Assembly: GCA_949285135.1 (NCBI GenBank)
Contig: CASDXO010000013.1
Location: 167,607 to 231,606 of the forward strand
Direction of reading: 5' to 3'
Length of the DNA: 64,000 nucleotides
From: an uncultured Phascolarctobacterium sp.
Lineage (GTDB): Bacteria; Bacillota; Negativicutes; Acidaminococcales; Acidaminococcaceae
How positions within the stretch are numbered: the stretch's first letter is position 1; every line of letters starts with the position of its first letter. Made by a program: the position numbers and the translations under genes. This document shows positions 52,123 through 61,238 of the stretch, piece by piece. The notes under the pieces are model-generated. The model had not been told where the DNA came from, did not search any database, and saw nothing but the letters and a program-made list of their open reading frames with translations.

Positions 52123-53673
52123 ATGAAACGAAAATCATATACTACTTTTGCCGCCATTCATCTTGGTTCTGAAATGATCAGTATGCAAATTACCGAATAC
52201 CGCGGTATAGACAGATATAAAGTTGTGGAATGCTGTAACAGGCGTATTCGTCTGGGTGAGGAAACCTTTAAAAACAATATTATTCCTTTCTCCATGGTAA
52301 ATGAAATTTGTGAGATACTCTATGGATTTAAATGCCTGATGGAAGAATACGGCGTGGAAGAATACAAGCTGCAGGCCACTACTGCCGTGCGCGAAGCACG
52401 TAACCAGATCTTTTTGCTGGATCAGATTTACAGCAAGACAGGGCTTGTAGTTGACGTGGTTGACATGCCCCAGGAAATCTATACAAAATTTGCTGCTATC
52501 AGAAATACGCTGAAAGAAGCTAAAATTACCAGCGAGCGTGAAGGCATGCTGATGATGGATATTTCTTCCGGCGGACTGGGTGTGACACTGGTACAGGATG
52601 AACAGATCAGGTATCAGGAAAACTTCCATGTGGGTATTATCAGAATCAAGGAAAGTTTTGAGCGCAATAAACGTGAAAGTTTGCATTTTAACCGGGCGCT
52701 GACGGAATTTCTGTCCAGCACCATCGGTCCCGTAAGAAGCGAGCTGAAGCAGGATCATGTGCGTTATCTGGTGTTGTCCGGTACTGAGACGGAGCTGCTG
52801 CTCAGAATGATGCATCTTGATGTCCAGCAGAAGCTGCATCGCATCAAGGCTGATGATTTTCATCAGTTCTTTAAGCAGATGCGCAAGTTGAACCTGCCGC
52901 AGCTGATAAAATTTTATGGCATCAAGGAAAGCGTGGCCGAGCTGGTGCTGCCGACAGTGCTGCTGTATGAACAGCTGCTGAATCTGGTGCCTGCACAGGA
53001 AATTATCATAACTGCCGACAGGTTTATCGACGGTATGCAGCTTCTGCATATCGGCGGCAAGACCAATGCGGAATTTCGCAAAAGTCAGGAACAGGAGCTT
53101 ATCAGTCTGTTTCACTGCATTGGCAGGCATTATGCCTATGACCGCAGGCACGTGGAGCAGGTAGAAAGACTGTCGCTGGTCATTTTTGATAAACTGGCGA
53201 AAAACTACGGCATGGGCGAGCATGAAAGGCTCTTGCTGCGTGGTGCTGCCATTTTGCACGATATAGGCAAATATATCTGTATGCGCAGTCATTCCCTGTA
53301 TTCCTATCAGCTGATTATGGCAACGGATATTTTGGGATTCAGTGATTATGACAAGGAAATTATTGCCATGGCTGCCTACTACCATGCCAATAAGCTTTAT
53401 GCGCCGGAAAATAAGAAGGCGCCCATAGTGAAAAAAGATATGGTGGCTGTAGTAGCAAAAATAGCAGCCATTCTTAGAATAGCTGATGCTATGGATCGCA
53501 GTTATCTGCAGAAAATTAAAGGCTGCAATGTAGTTGTAAAAGATAATATCATGCAGGTATTTGCTGCCTGCAGTGTGGATATGGCTTTGGAAGAATGGAC
53601 CTTTGCCGCCAAAGCTGACTTTTTTGAAGAGGTTTACGGATTAAAAGCTTTACTGGAGCGGGTGGAAGAATAA
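52123..53673 (+). CDS. Degenerate Ppx/GppA-like protein with intact HD domain
   Basis: A 516-aa protein with the same domain order as the neighbouring Ppx. The phosphate 1 motif reads AAIHLGSEMISMQI, with His in place of the usual Asp, and the phosphate 2 motif reads MMDISSGGLGVTLV instead of D-x-GGGS. The HD domain is well preserved (AAILHDIGKYICMRSH, YHANKLY). It is therefore probably a divergent or regulatory phosphohydrolase rather than a standard exopolyphosphatase. The stop overlaps the ppk start by 1 nt (TAATG), so the two are co-translated. Confidence 0.88.
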   Translation: MKRKSYTTFAAIHLGSEMISMQITEYRGIDRYKVVECCNRRIRLGEETFKNNIIPFSMVNEICEILYGFKCLMEEYGVEEYKLQATTAVREARNQIFLLDQIYSKTGLVVDVVDMPQEIYTKFAAIRNTLKEAKITSEREGMLMMDISSGGLGVTLVQDEQIRYQENFHVGIIRIKESFERNKRESLHFNRALTEFLSSTIGPVRSELKQDHVRYLVLSGTETELLLRMMHLDVQQKLHRIKADDFHQFFKQMRKLNLPQLIKFYGIKESVAELVLPTVLLYEQLLNLVPAQEIIITADRFIDGMQLLHIGGKTNAEFRKSQEQELISLFHCIGRHYAYDRRHVEQVERLSLVIFDKLAKNYGMGEHERLLLRGAAILHDIGKYICMRSHSLYSYQLIMATDILGFSDYDKEIIAMAAYYHANKLYAPENKKAPIVKKDMVAVVAKIAAILRIADAMDRSYLQKIKGCNVVVKDNIMQVFAACSVDMALEEWTFAAKADFFEEVYGLKALLERVEE

Positions 53674-55775
53674 TGAAAAAATTAGAATTGAATAAACCGG
53701 AATATTTTTATAACAGAGAGCTCAGCTGGCTGAAATTTAATCTGCGTGTTCTTAAAGAAGCCACGGTAGAAGACAGACCACTGCTGGAGCGCTTGAAATT
53801 TATCGCTATTACGGCTTCTAATCTGGATGAATTCTTTATGGTGCGTGTGGCAGGCTTATGGAGCAGTTATGATAACGGTATTGAAAAGCGCGATGCTTCC
53901 GGACTTTCGGTAAAAGAGCAGCTGGATGCCATTTCCGAATCTGCCCATGAGCAGGTCAGAACCATGTATAAATACCTGCAGGCGCTGGTGACAGAAATGG
54001 ACAGCGTAGGTTTGCACTTCCGTCAGATGGACGAGCTCAGTGAAGAAGGCAGAAACTGGGTGGAAGAATATTATCGTGAACTTGTCTATCCGGTACTGAC
54101 GCCAATGGCTATCGATGCATCAAGACCGTTTCCGTTTCTTGCCAATAAGACGCTGAACCTGGCAGTCGAGCTGGTTAATAATGAAGGTGAGCACAGCATG
54201 GGTCTGGTGCAGGTTCCTTCCGTACTGAACAGGATTATCGAAGTGCCGACGGATGAAAGGCGTACTTTTGTATTTCTGGAAGATATTATTGCTGCTCATT
54301 GTGATGATTTATTCAATGGCTGCAAGATTTTGGATCTGGTTCCTTTCAGAATTATTCGCGACTCTGATCTGGACGTTGAGGAAGACGATATTGACGATTT
54401 GCTGCAGGAGGTAGAAAAATCCCTGCGTAAACGTAAACGTGGCGCGCCCGTACGTCTGGAGCTTTTTAAGACCAATAACACCCGCATCAAGAAATTCCTG
54501 GAAGAAAATCTTGATGTTACTGATATGGAAGTGTATGAAGTAAACGGAGCGCTTGACCCGACCTGCTTCTTTAAATTTACCTCGCTGCCGGGCATGTGGC
54601 CCTGGCTGTATGAGCCATTTGTACCACAGCGTCCGCTGGAGCTGCCGGATGACAGTGATTTGTTTGAGGCTATCAGTAAAAAAGATATTCTGCTGCACCA
54701 TCCCTATGAAAGTTTTGACCCTGTTGTAAAACTGGTTAATGATGCGGCTGATGATCCAAAAGTACTGGCTATCAAGCAGACTTTGTACCGCGTCAGCGGT
54801 AATTCTCCTATCGTTGCGGCTCTGGCGCGTGCCGCTGAAAACGGCAAGCAGGTAACGGTACTTGTCGAGCTGAAAGCGCGTTTTGATGAAGAAAATAATA
54901 TTATCTGGGCCAGAAGGCTGGAGCAGGCAGGCTGCCATGTAATCTATGGTCTGGTTGGGCTGAAGACTCACGCCAAGATTATCCTTATTGTGCGTAAGGA
55001 AGCCAACGGTATCAAACGCTATCTGCATCTTGGCACCGGTAACTATAACGATAATACGGCTAAACTGTATACCGATTTGGGCCTGATGACTTCCAATGAC
55101 CAGTTTGGCAGTGATGCTTCTGCGTTCTTCAACCTGCTGTCAGGCTATTCTGAACCGCCGGTGTGGAATAAGCTGGTTATGGCGCCGCTGGGACTGCGCG
55201 AGAAGATTTACTCTTTGATTGATAACGAGATTGCCCTGGCGCGCGCAGGCAAAGGCGGACATATTATCGCCAAGATGAATTCACTTATCGACCAGCCTGT
55301 TATTCAAAAGCTGTACGAGGCGTCGGCAAACGGTGTGCAGATAGAGCTTATCGTACGCGGTATCTGCGGTTTGAAAACCGGCATCGAAGGTATCAGCGAT
55401 AATATCACGGTGCGCAGCATCGTGGGTCGTCAGCTGGAACACAGCCGCATTTTCTGGTTTGCCAATGGCGGCAATGAGCAGCTGTATCTTTCCAGTGCCG
55501 ACTGGATGCCGCGTAACCTTAACGACCGCGTAGAGCTGTTTTTCCCGGTAGAAACAGAAGAACATATTAAACGCATCAAAGGTATCCTTGATTTGTATCT
55601 GCGCGATAATGTGGGCGCACACATGATGCAGTCTAACGGCGCGTATCGCAGGGTACGCAATAAAGCAGAGGTTGTCAGCGCTCAGAGCACGCTGTACGAA
55701 ATGGCACAGCTGGCGGCAACGGCAGATAAGATTCCGATGGAAGCAAGGCTGCAGCCTATGTACAGTCGCAGATAA
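53673..55775 (+). CDS. ppk1: Polyphosphate kinase Ppk1
   Basis: A 700-aa enzyme with the full four-domain layout. N-terminal YFYNRELSWLKFNLRVL, then ITASNLDEFFMVRVAGL. The catalytic part has LVGLKTHAKIILIVRKE with the autophosphorylated His, YLHLGTGNYNDNTAKLYTD, and the second phospholipase-D-like motif near EHSRIFWFANGG. It makes polyphosphate from ATP reversibly. Co-translated with the degenerate Ppx gene, while the intact Ppx is divergent. Confidence 0.96.
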   Translation: MKKLELNKPEYFYNRELSWLKFNLRVLKEATVEDRPLLERLKFIAITASNLDEFFMVRVAGLWSSYDNGIEKRDASGLSVKEQLDAISESAHEQVRTMYKYLQALVTEMDSVGLHFRQMDELSEEGRNWVEEYYRELVYPVLTPMAIDASRPFPFLANKTLNLAVELVNNEGEHSMGLVQVPSVLNRIIEVPTDERRTFVFLEDIIAAHCDDLFNGCKILDLVPFRIIRDSDLDVEEDDIDDLLQEVEKSLRKRKRGAPVRLELFKTNNTRIKKFLEENLDVTDMEVYEVNGALDPTCFFKFTSLPGMWPWLYEPFVPQRPLELPDDSDLFEAISKKDILLHHPYESFDPVVKLVNDAADDPKVLAIKQTLYRVSGNSPIVAALARAAENGKQVTVLVELKARFDEENNIIWARRLEQAGCHVIYGLVGLKTHAKIILIVRKEANGIKRYLHLGTGNYNDNTAKLYTDLGLMTSNDQFGSDASAFFNLLSGYSEPPVWNKLVMAPLGLREKIYSLIDNEIALARAGKGGHIIAKMNSLIDQPVIQKLYEASANGVQIELIVRGICGLKTGIEGISDNITVRSIVGRQLEHSRIFWFANGGNEQLYLSSADWMPRNLNDRVELFFPVETEEHIKRIKGILDLYLRDNVGAHMMQSNGAYRRVRNKAEVVSAQSTLYEMAQLAATADKIPMEARLQPMYSRR

Positions 55776-55838
55776 ATATATATTGCTCTTCCGGGCTGAA
55801 ATTGATATAATATATGGAGCAGTTTTAGGAGGGGTTTT

Positions 55839-56144
55839 ATGAGTAAATTTGCGGTTACCCTAAATTATCAGTGTAATTACGGTTACGTGGAATATGACGA
55901 AGCAAGCAAGACTGCAGCAGTGATTCTGCCGGTGGCAGAAGCTAAAGAAAAGGTAGAGAAGTTTCTGTCTGAACCGCTTACTTTGGATGTGCCGGAAGGC
56001 GAAACCATCCGTAATTTTGTTACCAGGACATTAGATCCCTTGGCCAGTCTGGAAAATTTTAAAGTATGCCTGACACGTTTGTGGGTGCATACCGATGTGC
56101 GTGTGGAATGGAGCATGCCTCCGGGAATGGCTGAGAATTTATAA
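55839..56144 (+). CDS. Conserved hypothetical protein, 101 aa
   Basis: A small protein with no signal peptide or membrane segment. Strong ribosome site AGGAGG precedes ATG 55839, and a TATAAT-like box (ataatata) lies upstream. The sequence (NYQCNYGYVEYDEASKTAAV, then TRTLDPLASLENFKVCLTRL and WVHTDVRVEWSMPPGMAE) looks like a compact alpha/beta domain and is well formed, but I do not recognise the family. It ends 9 nt before the tRNA-Arg gene. Confidence 0.75.
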   Translation: MSKFAVTLNYQCNYGYVEYDEASKTAAVILPVAEAKEKVEKFLSEPLTLDVPEGETIRNFVTRTLDPLASLENFKVCLTRLWVHTDVRVEWSMPPGMAENL

Positions 56145-56152
56145 TCATATTT

Positions 56153-56229
56153 GTTTCTGTAGCTCAGCAGGATAGAGCAACCGCCTCCTAAGCGGTAGGT
56201 CGGCAGTTCGAATCTGCCCAGGAACACCA
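56153..56229 (+). tRNA. tRNA-Arg(CCU)
   Basis: Complete cloverleaf with acceptor GTTTCTG/CAGGAAC (one G-T pair), anticodon stem CCGC.., loop CTCCTAA (anticodon CCU, Arg AGG), T-loop GTTCGAATC and encoded CCA at 56227-56229. A terminator and tandem 11-bp repeats follow, and an integrase gene lies 1.1 kb downstream, so this is a likely integration site. Confidence 0.95.
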
Positions 56230-56237
56230 GTAAATAT

Positions 56238-56263
56238 GCCCGTTGTCAGAAATGACAACGGGC
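56238..56263 (+). terminator. Terminator after tRNA-Arg
   Basis: Perfect 11-bp stem (56238-56248 / 56253-56263), GAAA loop, T-run. Confidence 0.92.
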
Positions 56264-57077
56264 TTTTTATTATTTCTGCACCTTATTTGCACCTTATTGA
56301 AAATATGACCTTAATTTATGGAATGCGCTGATAAAATTAAAGGAATGCTGCATTAAATAAATTACAAAAGATATACTTAATGAGAATACTTACTATTCAA
56401 ATATATCATAGTACTTACTGCTAATTTTAGCGAAATAAAATAGTGATTAGTATTTTGCATATAAAAGCAGATAATATAATATATTAAAAGAAAGATATTA
56501 TGAAATATGTATATCTGTATAATTTGAAATTGTCTGTAATATTGCGTGGTAAGCATGGTGAAGCGCATGGTGCGATGGTTTTTGGGTACACCACATCAAG
56601 GTGTAATAACTTTTAAAGTATTTTTATGGTGTTTTGAATGAAGTTGAGAGCTTGATAAATACTGGAGTTTCAGCAGTGTGCAGTGGTGTGGTGTAGTCTT
56701 TGGTGCATGGTTAAAAAAATATTGTTTATGAACGTTATCTGATAGTAAGGTTGATATAGCAAAAAGATTTTAAAATGACTGGATTTTGTACAAAAGTAAA
56801 TTAGCTTTTTAATGGATTTTCAAATCAGTGGTATATGTTTGGGCCTCTTGAGGATTGAAAATAATGAATTTTGCAGTTTTCCAGTGTACTTGTACTGGGG
56901 AGAATTTCAAAAATTCTCTGATTTTCATTGTAAAAGCACAATGTAGTCTTAGTAGATAGTATGCAAAGGTCGAAAATAACAGAAAGAATATTGAACAAAA
57001 ATATAAATGGGATAAATAAAATATAAAAATAAAAACAAATAAACATCAAAATAAATCTTTAGTTTGAGGTGATAAAA
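56264..57077. other. Intergenic region at the left end of the integrated element
   Basis: About 800 bp without a convincing gene. It holds the 11-bp tandem repeat, a GT-rich stretch around 56550-56720 with several tggtg/ggtgt words, and two adjacent inverted repeats: ccagt..actgg (56881-56898) and gagaattt-caa-aaattctc (56900-56918). These are suitable as att arm or operator sites. Confidence 0.5.
56277..56298. repeat. Tandem 11-bp repeat next to tRNA-Arg, possible recombinase arm sites
   Basis: tgcaccttatt occurs twice in direct succession (56277-56287 and 56288-56298). The layout tRNA-terminator-GCACC repeat mirrors the one beside tRNA-Ser(GCU) at 3892-3912, though in the opposite orientation relative to the tRNA. 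Confidence 0.45.
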
Positions 57078-57290
57078 ATGATTAATACTGCAAAGAAAAC
57101 TAAATTTTTAAAAGCCAAAGAAGTAGCTGAAGAATTTTTTGATGGCAAAATTGGCTACATAAAAGTTTTAAAGCTTACCAAAGAAGGTGTGCTTCCAGCT
57201 AAACGCATTGGTAAAATTTACTTTTATACACTGGATGCTTTGAATGACTGGGCTGAAAAAATATGGGTACACCGGCATGGAAAAAATTAA
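57078..57290 (+). CDS. Small HTH (excisionase-type) DNA-binding protein
   Basis: A 70-aa basic protein: TKFLKAKEVAEEFFDGKIGY, then VLKLTKEGVLPAKRIGKIYFY and a DALNDWAEK C-terminus. This is the winged-helix MerR/excisionase pattern (HTH_17). ATG 57078 follows GAGGTG at 57066-57071. It sits directly before the integrase gene, so a recombination directionality factor or repressor role is likely. Confidence 0.78.
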   Translation: MINTAKKTKFLKAKEVAEEFFDGKIGYIKVLKLTKEGVLPAKRIGKIYFYTLDALNDWAEKIWVHRHGKN

Positions 57291-57304
57291 CAAAATAAGA
57301 GTTT

Positions 57305-57333
57305 AAAGACTGTCAAATTTTTTGACAGTCTTT
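57305..57333 (+). terminator. Terminator between the HTH gene and integrase gene
   Basis: aaagactgtcaaa / tttgacagtcttt stem followed by a long T-run. Integrase expression is therefore partly separated from the HTH gene. Confidence 0.88.
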
Positions 57334-57357
57334 TTTTATTTTTGGAGGTGATTAATC

Positions 57358-58557
57358 ATGGCAGGATCATTGCTTAAACGCGGAGAAAACAAATGGGAAC
57401 TCAGGGTATCTGCTGGTTATGATGAAAATAAAAAACAGCGCAGATATACTAAAACAATTTTTGCTCGTACTAAGAAAGAAGCAAGCACCAAGCTTGCCGA
57501 ATTCTATCTGGAGGTAACGGGACGGCTGATAGTTGATAAAGAAATAAGCTTTTCTGAGTTTGTACAATATTGGGAAAACCGTTACAGCAAAAAGCTTAGT
57601 CTGATTACCATTGTGAATTATAAGCAGATGCTTAATGACAGGTTAGTGCCTGCTTTTGGTACAATGAAGCTTAACCGTATTACTGAAAGTGATATTATCA
57701 GGTTTATGGATAGTCTTAATAGTACCAATATGCGATTAGATCAGCGAAATAAAGTTATACTTTCAGGTGTAACCATCAGAAAGCATTTCAAGCTGCTGAA
57801 TCTGATTTTTAATAAGGCTTGCGAGTGGAAATATCTCACACGGAATCCATGTAAGGAAGTGCCTAAAGATCTGCTTGTTGAAGCGCGTTCACAACACTAC
57901 CCCATCTGGGACAGAGAGAATTTAAAAAGATTTTTAAGCATTTTGGAGGATATGCCGGAGACCTTACCAAATCTAAAAAATAAGCTGATGTTTTACATTG
58001 CGGTTACTACTGGTGCGCGCAAAGGTGAGTTTTTAGGTCTGACATGGGATTGTATTAATTTTGAGGAGCGTTCTTTAAAAATTAATAAATCTTTGAAATT
58101 TGTTGCCGGGGAAAAACCGATATTGGGCAGTCCTAAAACCAAAGAATCTGTGCGAACTTTATATTTTGATGATTACGTTTATGAATTGCTACTCAAATAT
58201 AAGGCAGCAGTAGAGAACTGGCTTCACGCAAACAATATTTCCAATCCGCAGAATTTTGTTTTTATTTCCAGAAACTTTAGTGAAAACAGAGAAGCTTTGC
58301 CTGTAAATGGTGACAGCTTTTATTTGTGGCTGAAAAGAATGTGTCGTAGGTATTCTATGCCGAGAATTGCCGTTCATTCGCTAAGAGCGATGGCTGCAAC
58401 GAATGCTCTGATAAGCGGGATGCCGTTGAATATGGTACAGGCGATGATGGGTCACACTAATATTGCTACAACATCAATTTATTTGAGGGATGTTCAGGAT
58501 GAACGTAAGGAAGCAACAGCTTTGATGGCGCAGCATTTCAGAGAGCTACGAAAATAA
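57358..58557 (+). CDS. Tyrosine-recombinase integrase
   Basis: A 399-aa phage/ICE-type integrase. N-terminal arm-binding domain (GENKWELRVSAGYDENKKQR), SAM-like core-binding domain (about 65-165) and catalytic domain with Arg in TTGARKGEFLGLTWD, HSLRAMAATNAL (His-x-x-Arg), GHTNIATTSIYLRD (His and the nucleophile Tyr). All key residues are present, so it should be active. GGAGGTGATT precedes the ATG. Its position near tRNA-Arg(CCU) points to the tRNA as the attachment site. Confidence 0.93.
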   Translation: MAGSLLKRGENKWELRVSAGYDENKKQRRYTKTIFARTKKEASTKLAEFYLEVTGRLIVDKEISFSEFVQYWENRYSKKLSLITIVNYKQMLNDRLVPAFGTMKLNRITESDIIRFMDSLNSTNMRLDQRNKVILSGVTIRKHFKLLNLIFNKACEWKYLTRNPCKEVPKDLLVEARSQHYPIWDRENLKRFLSILEDMPETLPNLKNKLMFYIAVTTGARKGEFLGLTWDCINFEERSLKINKSLKFVAGEKPILGSPKTKESVRTLYFDDYVYELLLKYKAAVENWLHANNISNPQNFVFISRNFSENREALPVNGDSFYLWLKRMCRRYSMPRIAVHSLRAMAATNALISGMPLNMVQAMMGHTNIATTSIYLRDVQDERKEATALMAQHFRELRK

Positions 58558-58564
58558 AAAGCAT

Positions 58565-58588
58565 AGCACCTGCATTTTTGCAGGTGCT
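58565..58588 (+). terminator. Terminator after the integrase gene
   Basis: agcacctgc / gcaggtgct stem with a T-rich loop, followed by cttttg. Confidence 0.85.
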
Positions 58589-58663
58589 CTTTTGTTTTTT
58601 GTATAGTAAATTTTTCTTCATAGTATATAATTAAAGTAAATATATACTATGGAGGGAAAGCTG

Positions 58664-60871
58664 ATGCTTAAATTTAAAGATAAAGATGTAAGTGTAGATG
58701 GTGTATTGAACGAAATGAATAATTTAAAGTTTAAGTCAGTTAAGGATGCTTTTAACTTTAATGAGGATTTGCTTAAAAGGCCGAGAAGGGATTATAAAAA
58801 AGACAGTTTGAAATTTTTCTATTGTAACTATAATTTTCAACTTGCTCTTTACGAAGTGATAAATGAAGTGATGTATCATCATTTTGATATAGATTACCGG
58901 TTGCGCCCAGAAGTTATGAAGCATCAAAGCTGTAATTTATTGGATATTTTTATTTCTTGGGTAAAAATTAAGCTTTCTGGTCATATTTCTGAATATATAA
59001 ATGAAGAAGATAAAAATAACATTAGTGCATTAGTGGCCAGTATTGGGGGCGATGTAAATCGTTTTAATAATTTACAAAACTATTTAGCTGGCATCGCATC
59101 CAAAGTGTTTTACAGCTGCTATGAAAAGTATAGGGCAGAATATATACGGTATATACGGCAGGCAGAAAATTTTGCGTGTAACTGCCAGATTGATTGCAGA
59201 CAGGGTCTTATTATGTCATCAGGCATAAAAAATTACATTTATAAATTTGAAGGCAATTATTTTTTGTTTAATTTCAACAGTAAGACTTTTATTGCCAGCG
59301 ATAATAGGAAACTACGCTGGTTGTTTAAGGCAATGCCGATGCTGAATAGGCCAAATAATATTATCATAGATGAGCCTCTGATAATTAATAATATACTCAA
59401 GTCTTTTGCTGAAGATGGAGATAATTTAAAATGTTCTAGCTATACTGATAACTTTTGTTGTGTAAGAAATAATTTATTGAATTATCTTAAAGAATCCTTC
59501 TTGCGTAATAAGTTAACGGCTGATAAGTCTTCTTCTTTAAAGAAACAATATGATATAGGTTGCCAGATAGAAAGATCTGAGAATAAACCCCTTAATAATC
59601 GTAACCTAAAATTTTTTTGGGACCACAGAGATAGTAAGATTGGTAATAAGAATTTGTCATGGGCTAAGCTGGCTAAGACATTGTATTTATTGACGAATGG
59701 AGATAAACAGTGCCTTGATGAATTGGCGAAACTTATTGCTAAAATAATAATCGGTACGGAAGTTTGTAAACAATTTGATTTGAAGGTCAAAAAAGCTACC
59801 GTTATCATTTGTAACAATAAAACTTTTGTACTGCAATTTCTGCAATCAGTTTTCTTAATGGGCGCTCTTCCTCCTGCCTTCTCACATAGGGAATTTTATG
59901 CTCTTACTCATAATTCAGTCAGCTACGACCAACTGAAAAATATAAAGTACTGGGGAATGACTGACCATACTTTAAGTGAACTATCGAACCCAAGCAATAC
60001 GGGTATATTTTTAGAAGATAAACTTTACTCACGGATTTTAAATATAACTACAGAAGGCGGCAAAATAATAGATGAAACTTATTTAAACAATCTGATTGCC
60101 GGGCGTATTGTAAATGGTAATAATGAATATCTGGGTAAACAAACATTGGCAAGTGAAGCACACTATGTATTTATTGCCAATCGTATGGAAGAAGTAGAAA
60201 AAATAAACTCAGATAATTATGACGAAATACATCTGTCTGAAAATATTCCTGATGATATTGTGTATTTTAATAAAGATACCGAGTTGTCAGACTGGGAAAA
60301 ATTATTTATTCTTCGAGATTTGGCTCGATATGGAGTGAGTTTGTTACTTGAATCTGGGCATGAAGAAATGGATAAAGTTCCTAAAATTGCAGATCCGGTT
60401 GCGTTTTTTACAGAGCAATGTTGCGATAAACAAGAGGTTTCGGAGGGTGATAAACCTAATGCAACTAATGCTACTGCAATGCGTACGTTCGGTAAAGCTT
60501 ATAATTTGTTCTATAGCATTGTAGGTAAAGAACACCAACTGGATGATAATAAAATTAATAAAGATATTTGCAAAAAGTATAACTTCCCGTACAGTATTGA
60601 AAGCGGTGACAGGGGAAATGACATTCGTGACAGAGATTTAAAGAACGGTTATGCAGAAGATGAAGTTTTAAAGCATAATAGTAAAGCTAATATCTGTTTA
60701 GGTCTGGTTATAAAGCCCAAGCAAGAAATACTGAAAATTGCCGAAGATTATGTTGAAAATATAAATGCACAGAAGCAAATTTTTACAGAAACAGAGTTTA
60801 TAAGTTTTATTGGAAATTTATGTATTGATGAAAGTGAATTAAGTCGGAGTAACAGTAGAAAAAGATATTAA
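58664..60871 (+). CDS. Large replication-type protein, possible degenerate SF3 helicase
   Basis: A 735-aa protein from ATG 58664 (GGAGGG upstream). No signal peptide. Residues about 310-590 have the spacing of a phage/plasmid D5-like SF3 helicase: LAKLIAKIIIG, ATVIICNNKTFVLQFLQSVF at the Walker A position, and LIAGRIVNGNNEYLGKQTLA with YVFIANRMEEVE near the sensor region. The Walker A glycines and lysine are not evident (CNNKT). A cysteine-rich segment lies near 170-185. It may be an element-specific replication or initiator protein. The helicase idea is tentative. Confidence 0.6.
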   Translation: MLKFKDKDVSVDGVLNEMNNLKFKSVKDAFNFNEDLLKRPRRDYKKDSLKFFYCNYNFQLALYEVINEVMYHHFDIDYRLRPEVMKHQSCNLLDIFISWVKIKLSGHISEYINEEDKNNISALVASIGGDVNRFNNLQNYLAGIASKVFYSCYEKYRAEYIRYIRQAENFACNCQIDCRQGLIMSSGIKNYIYKFEGNYFLFNFNSKTFIASDNRKLRWLFKAMPMLNRPNNIIIDEPLIINNILKSFAEDGDNLKCSSYTDNFCCVRNNLLNYLKESFLRNKLTADKSSSLKKQYDIGCQIERSENKPLNNRNLKFFWDHRDSKIGNKNLSWAKLAKTLYLLTNGDKQCLDELAKLIAKIIIGTEVCKQFDLKVKKATVIICNNKTFVLQFLQSVFLMGALPPAFSHREFYALTHNSVSYDQLKNIKYWGMTDHTLSELSNPSNTGIFLEDKLYSRILNITTEGGKIIDETYLNNLIAGRIVNGNNEYLGKQTLASEAHYVFIANRMEEVEKINSDNYDEIHLSENIPDDIVYFNKDTELSDWEKLFILRDLARYGVSLLLESGHEEMDKVPKIADPVAFFTEQCCDKQEVSEGDKPNATNATAMRTFGKAYNLFYSIVGKEHQLDDNKINKDICKKYNFPYSIESGDRGNDIRDRDLKNGYAEDEVLKHNSKANICLGLVIKPKQEILKIAEDYVENINAQKQIFTETEFISFIGNLCIDESELSRSNSRKRY

Positions 60872-60923
60872 ATTTTTAAGTGGGCAGGCTTTTAGCAGTA
60901 ATTAATGGTTAAAGAATAAAAAT

Positions 60924-60950
60924 AAGGGCAGCATGTTTAAATGCTGCCTT
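60924..60950. terminator. Bidirectional terminator
   Basis: ggcagcat / atgctgcc stem (60927-60934 / 60941-60948) with A-rich and T-rich flanks between convergent genes. Confidence 0.8.
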
Positions 60951-60953
60951 TAT

Positions 60954-61139
60954 TTATTTTAAAAATGCTTTTGCTCTTACATATTCTATGACTGCTTCTT
61001 TTGGTATTTTCCACCTTCCTTTAAGGCGGAAGCATTTAAGCTCCCCGCTCTTTAATAATTCATAGGCAGCATTTTTACCGATTGCCAGAACTTCCATAAG
61101 ATCTTCTACGGTTAACATGTCATTGTATTCGTTAAACAT
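60954..61139 (-). CDS. HTH_17 excisionase-family DNA-binding protein
   Basis: A 61-aa protein on the minus strand: LTVEDLMEVLAIGKNAAYEL, then ELKCFRLKGRWKIPKEAVIEY. This is the classic excisionase/MerR-like helix-turn-helix plus wing. AAGGGGAT lies upstream at a somewhat long spacing; Met8 (MLTVEDL) is an alternative start. Probably a directionality factor or element regulator. Confidence 0.82.
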   Translation of the reverse strand: MFNEYNDMLTVEDLMEVLAIGKNAAYELLKSGELKCFRLKGRWKIPKEAVIEYVRAKAFLK

Positions 61140-61238
61140 AGTTTAAAAATCCCCTTTCAGCGTTTCATATTTTAATTTACTATGATGTTTACAGCAAATT
61201 TAACAATTAAATGTTGTTAAGTATAATCATCAAAAATA

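Noticed and set aside
52135..53385. A 416-codon minus-strand frame opposite the degenerate Ppx gene
   Set aside because: No ribosome site or recognisable domain, and the plus-strand gene has clear HD and Ppx motifs and translational coupling to ppk.
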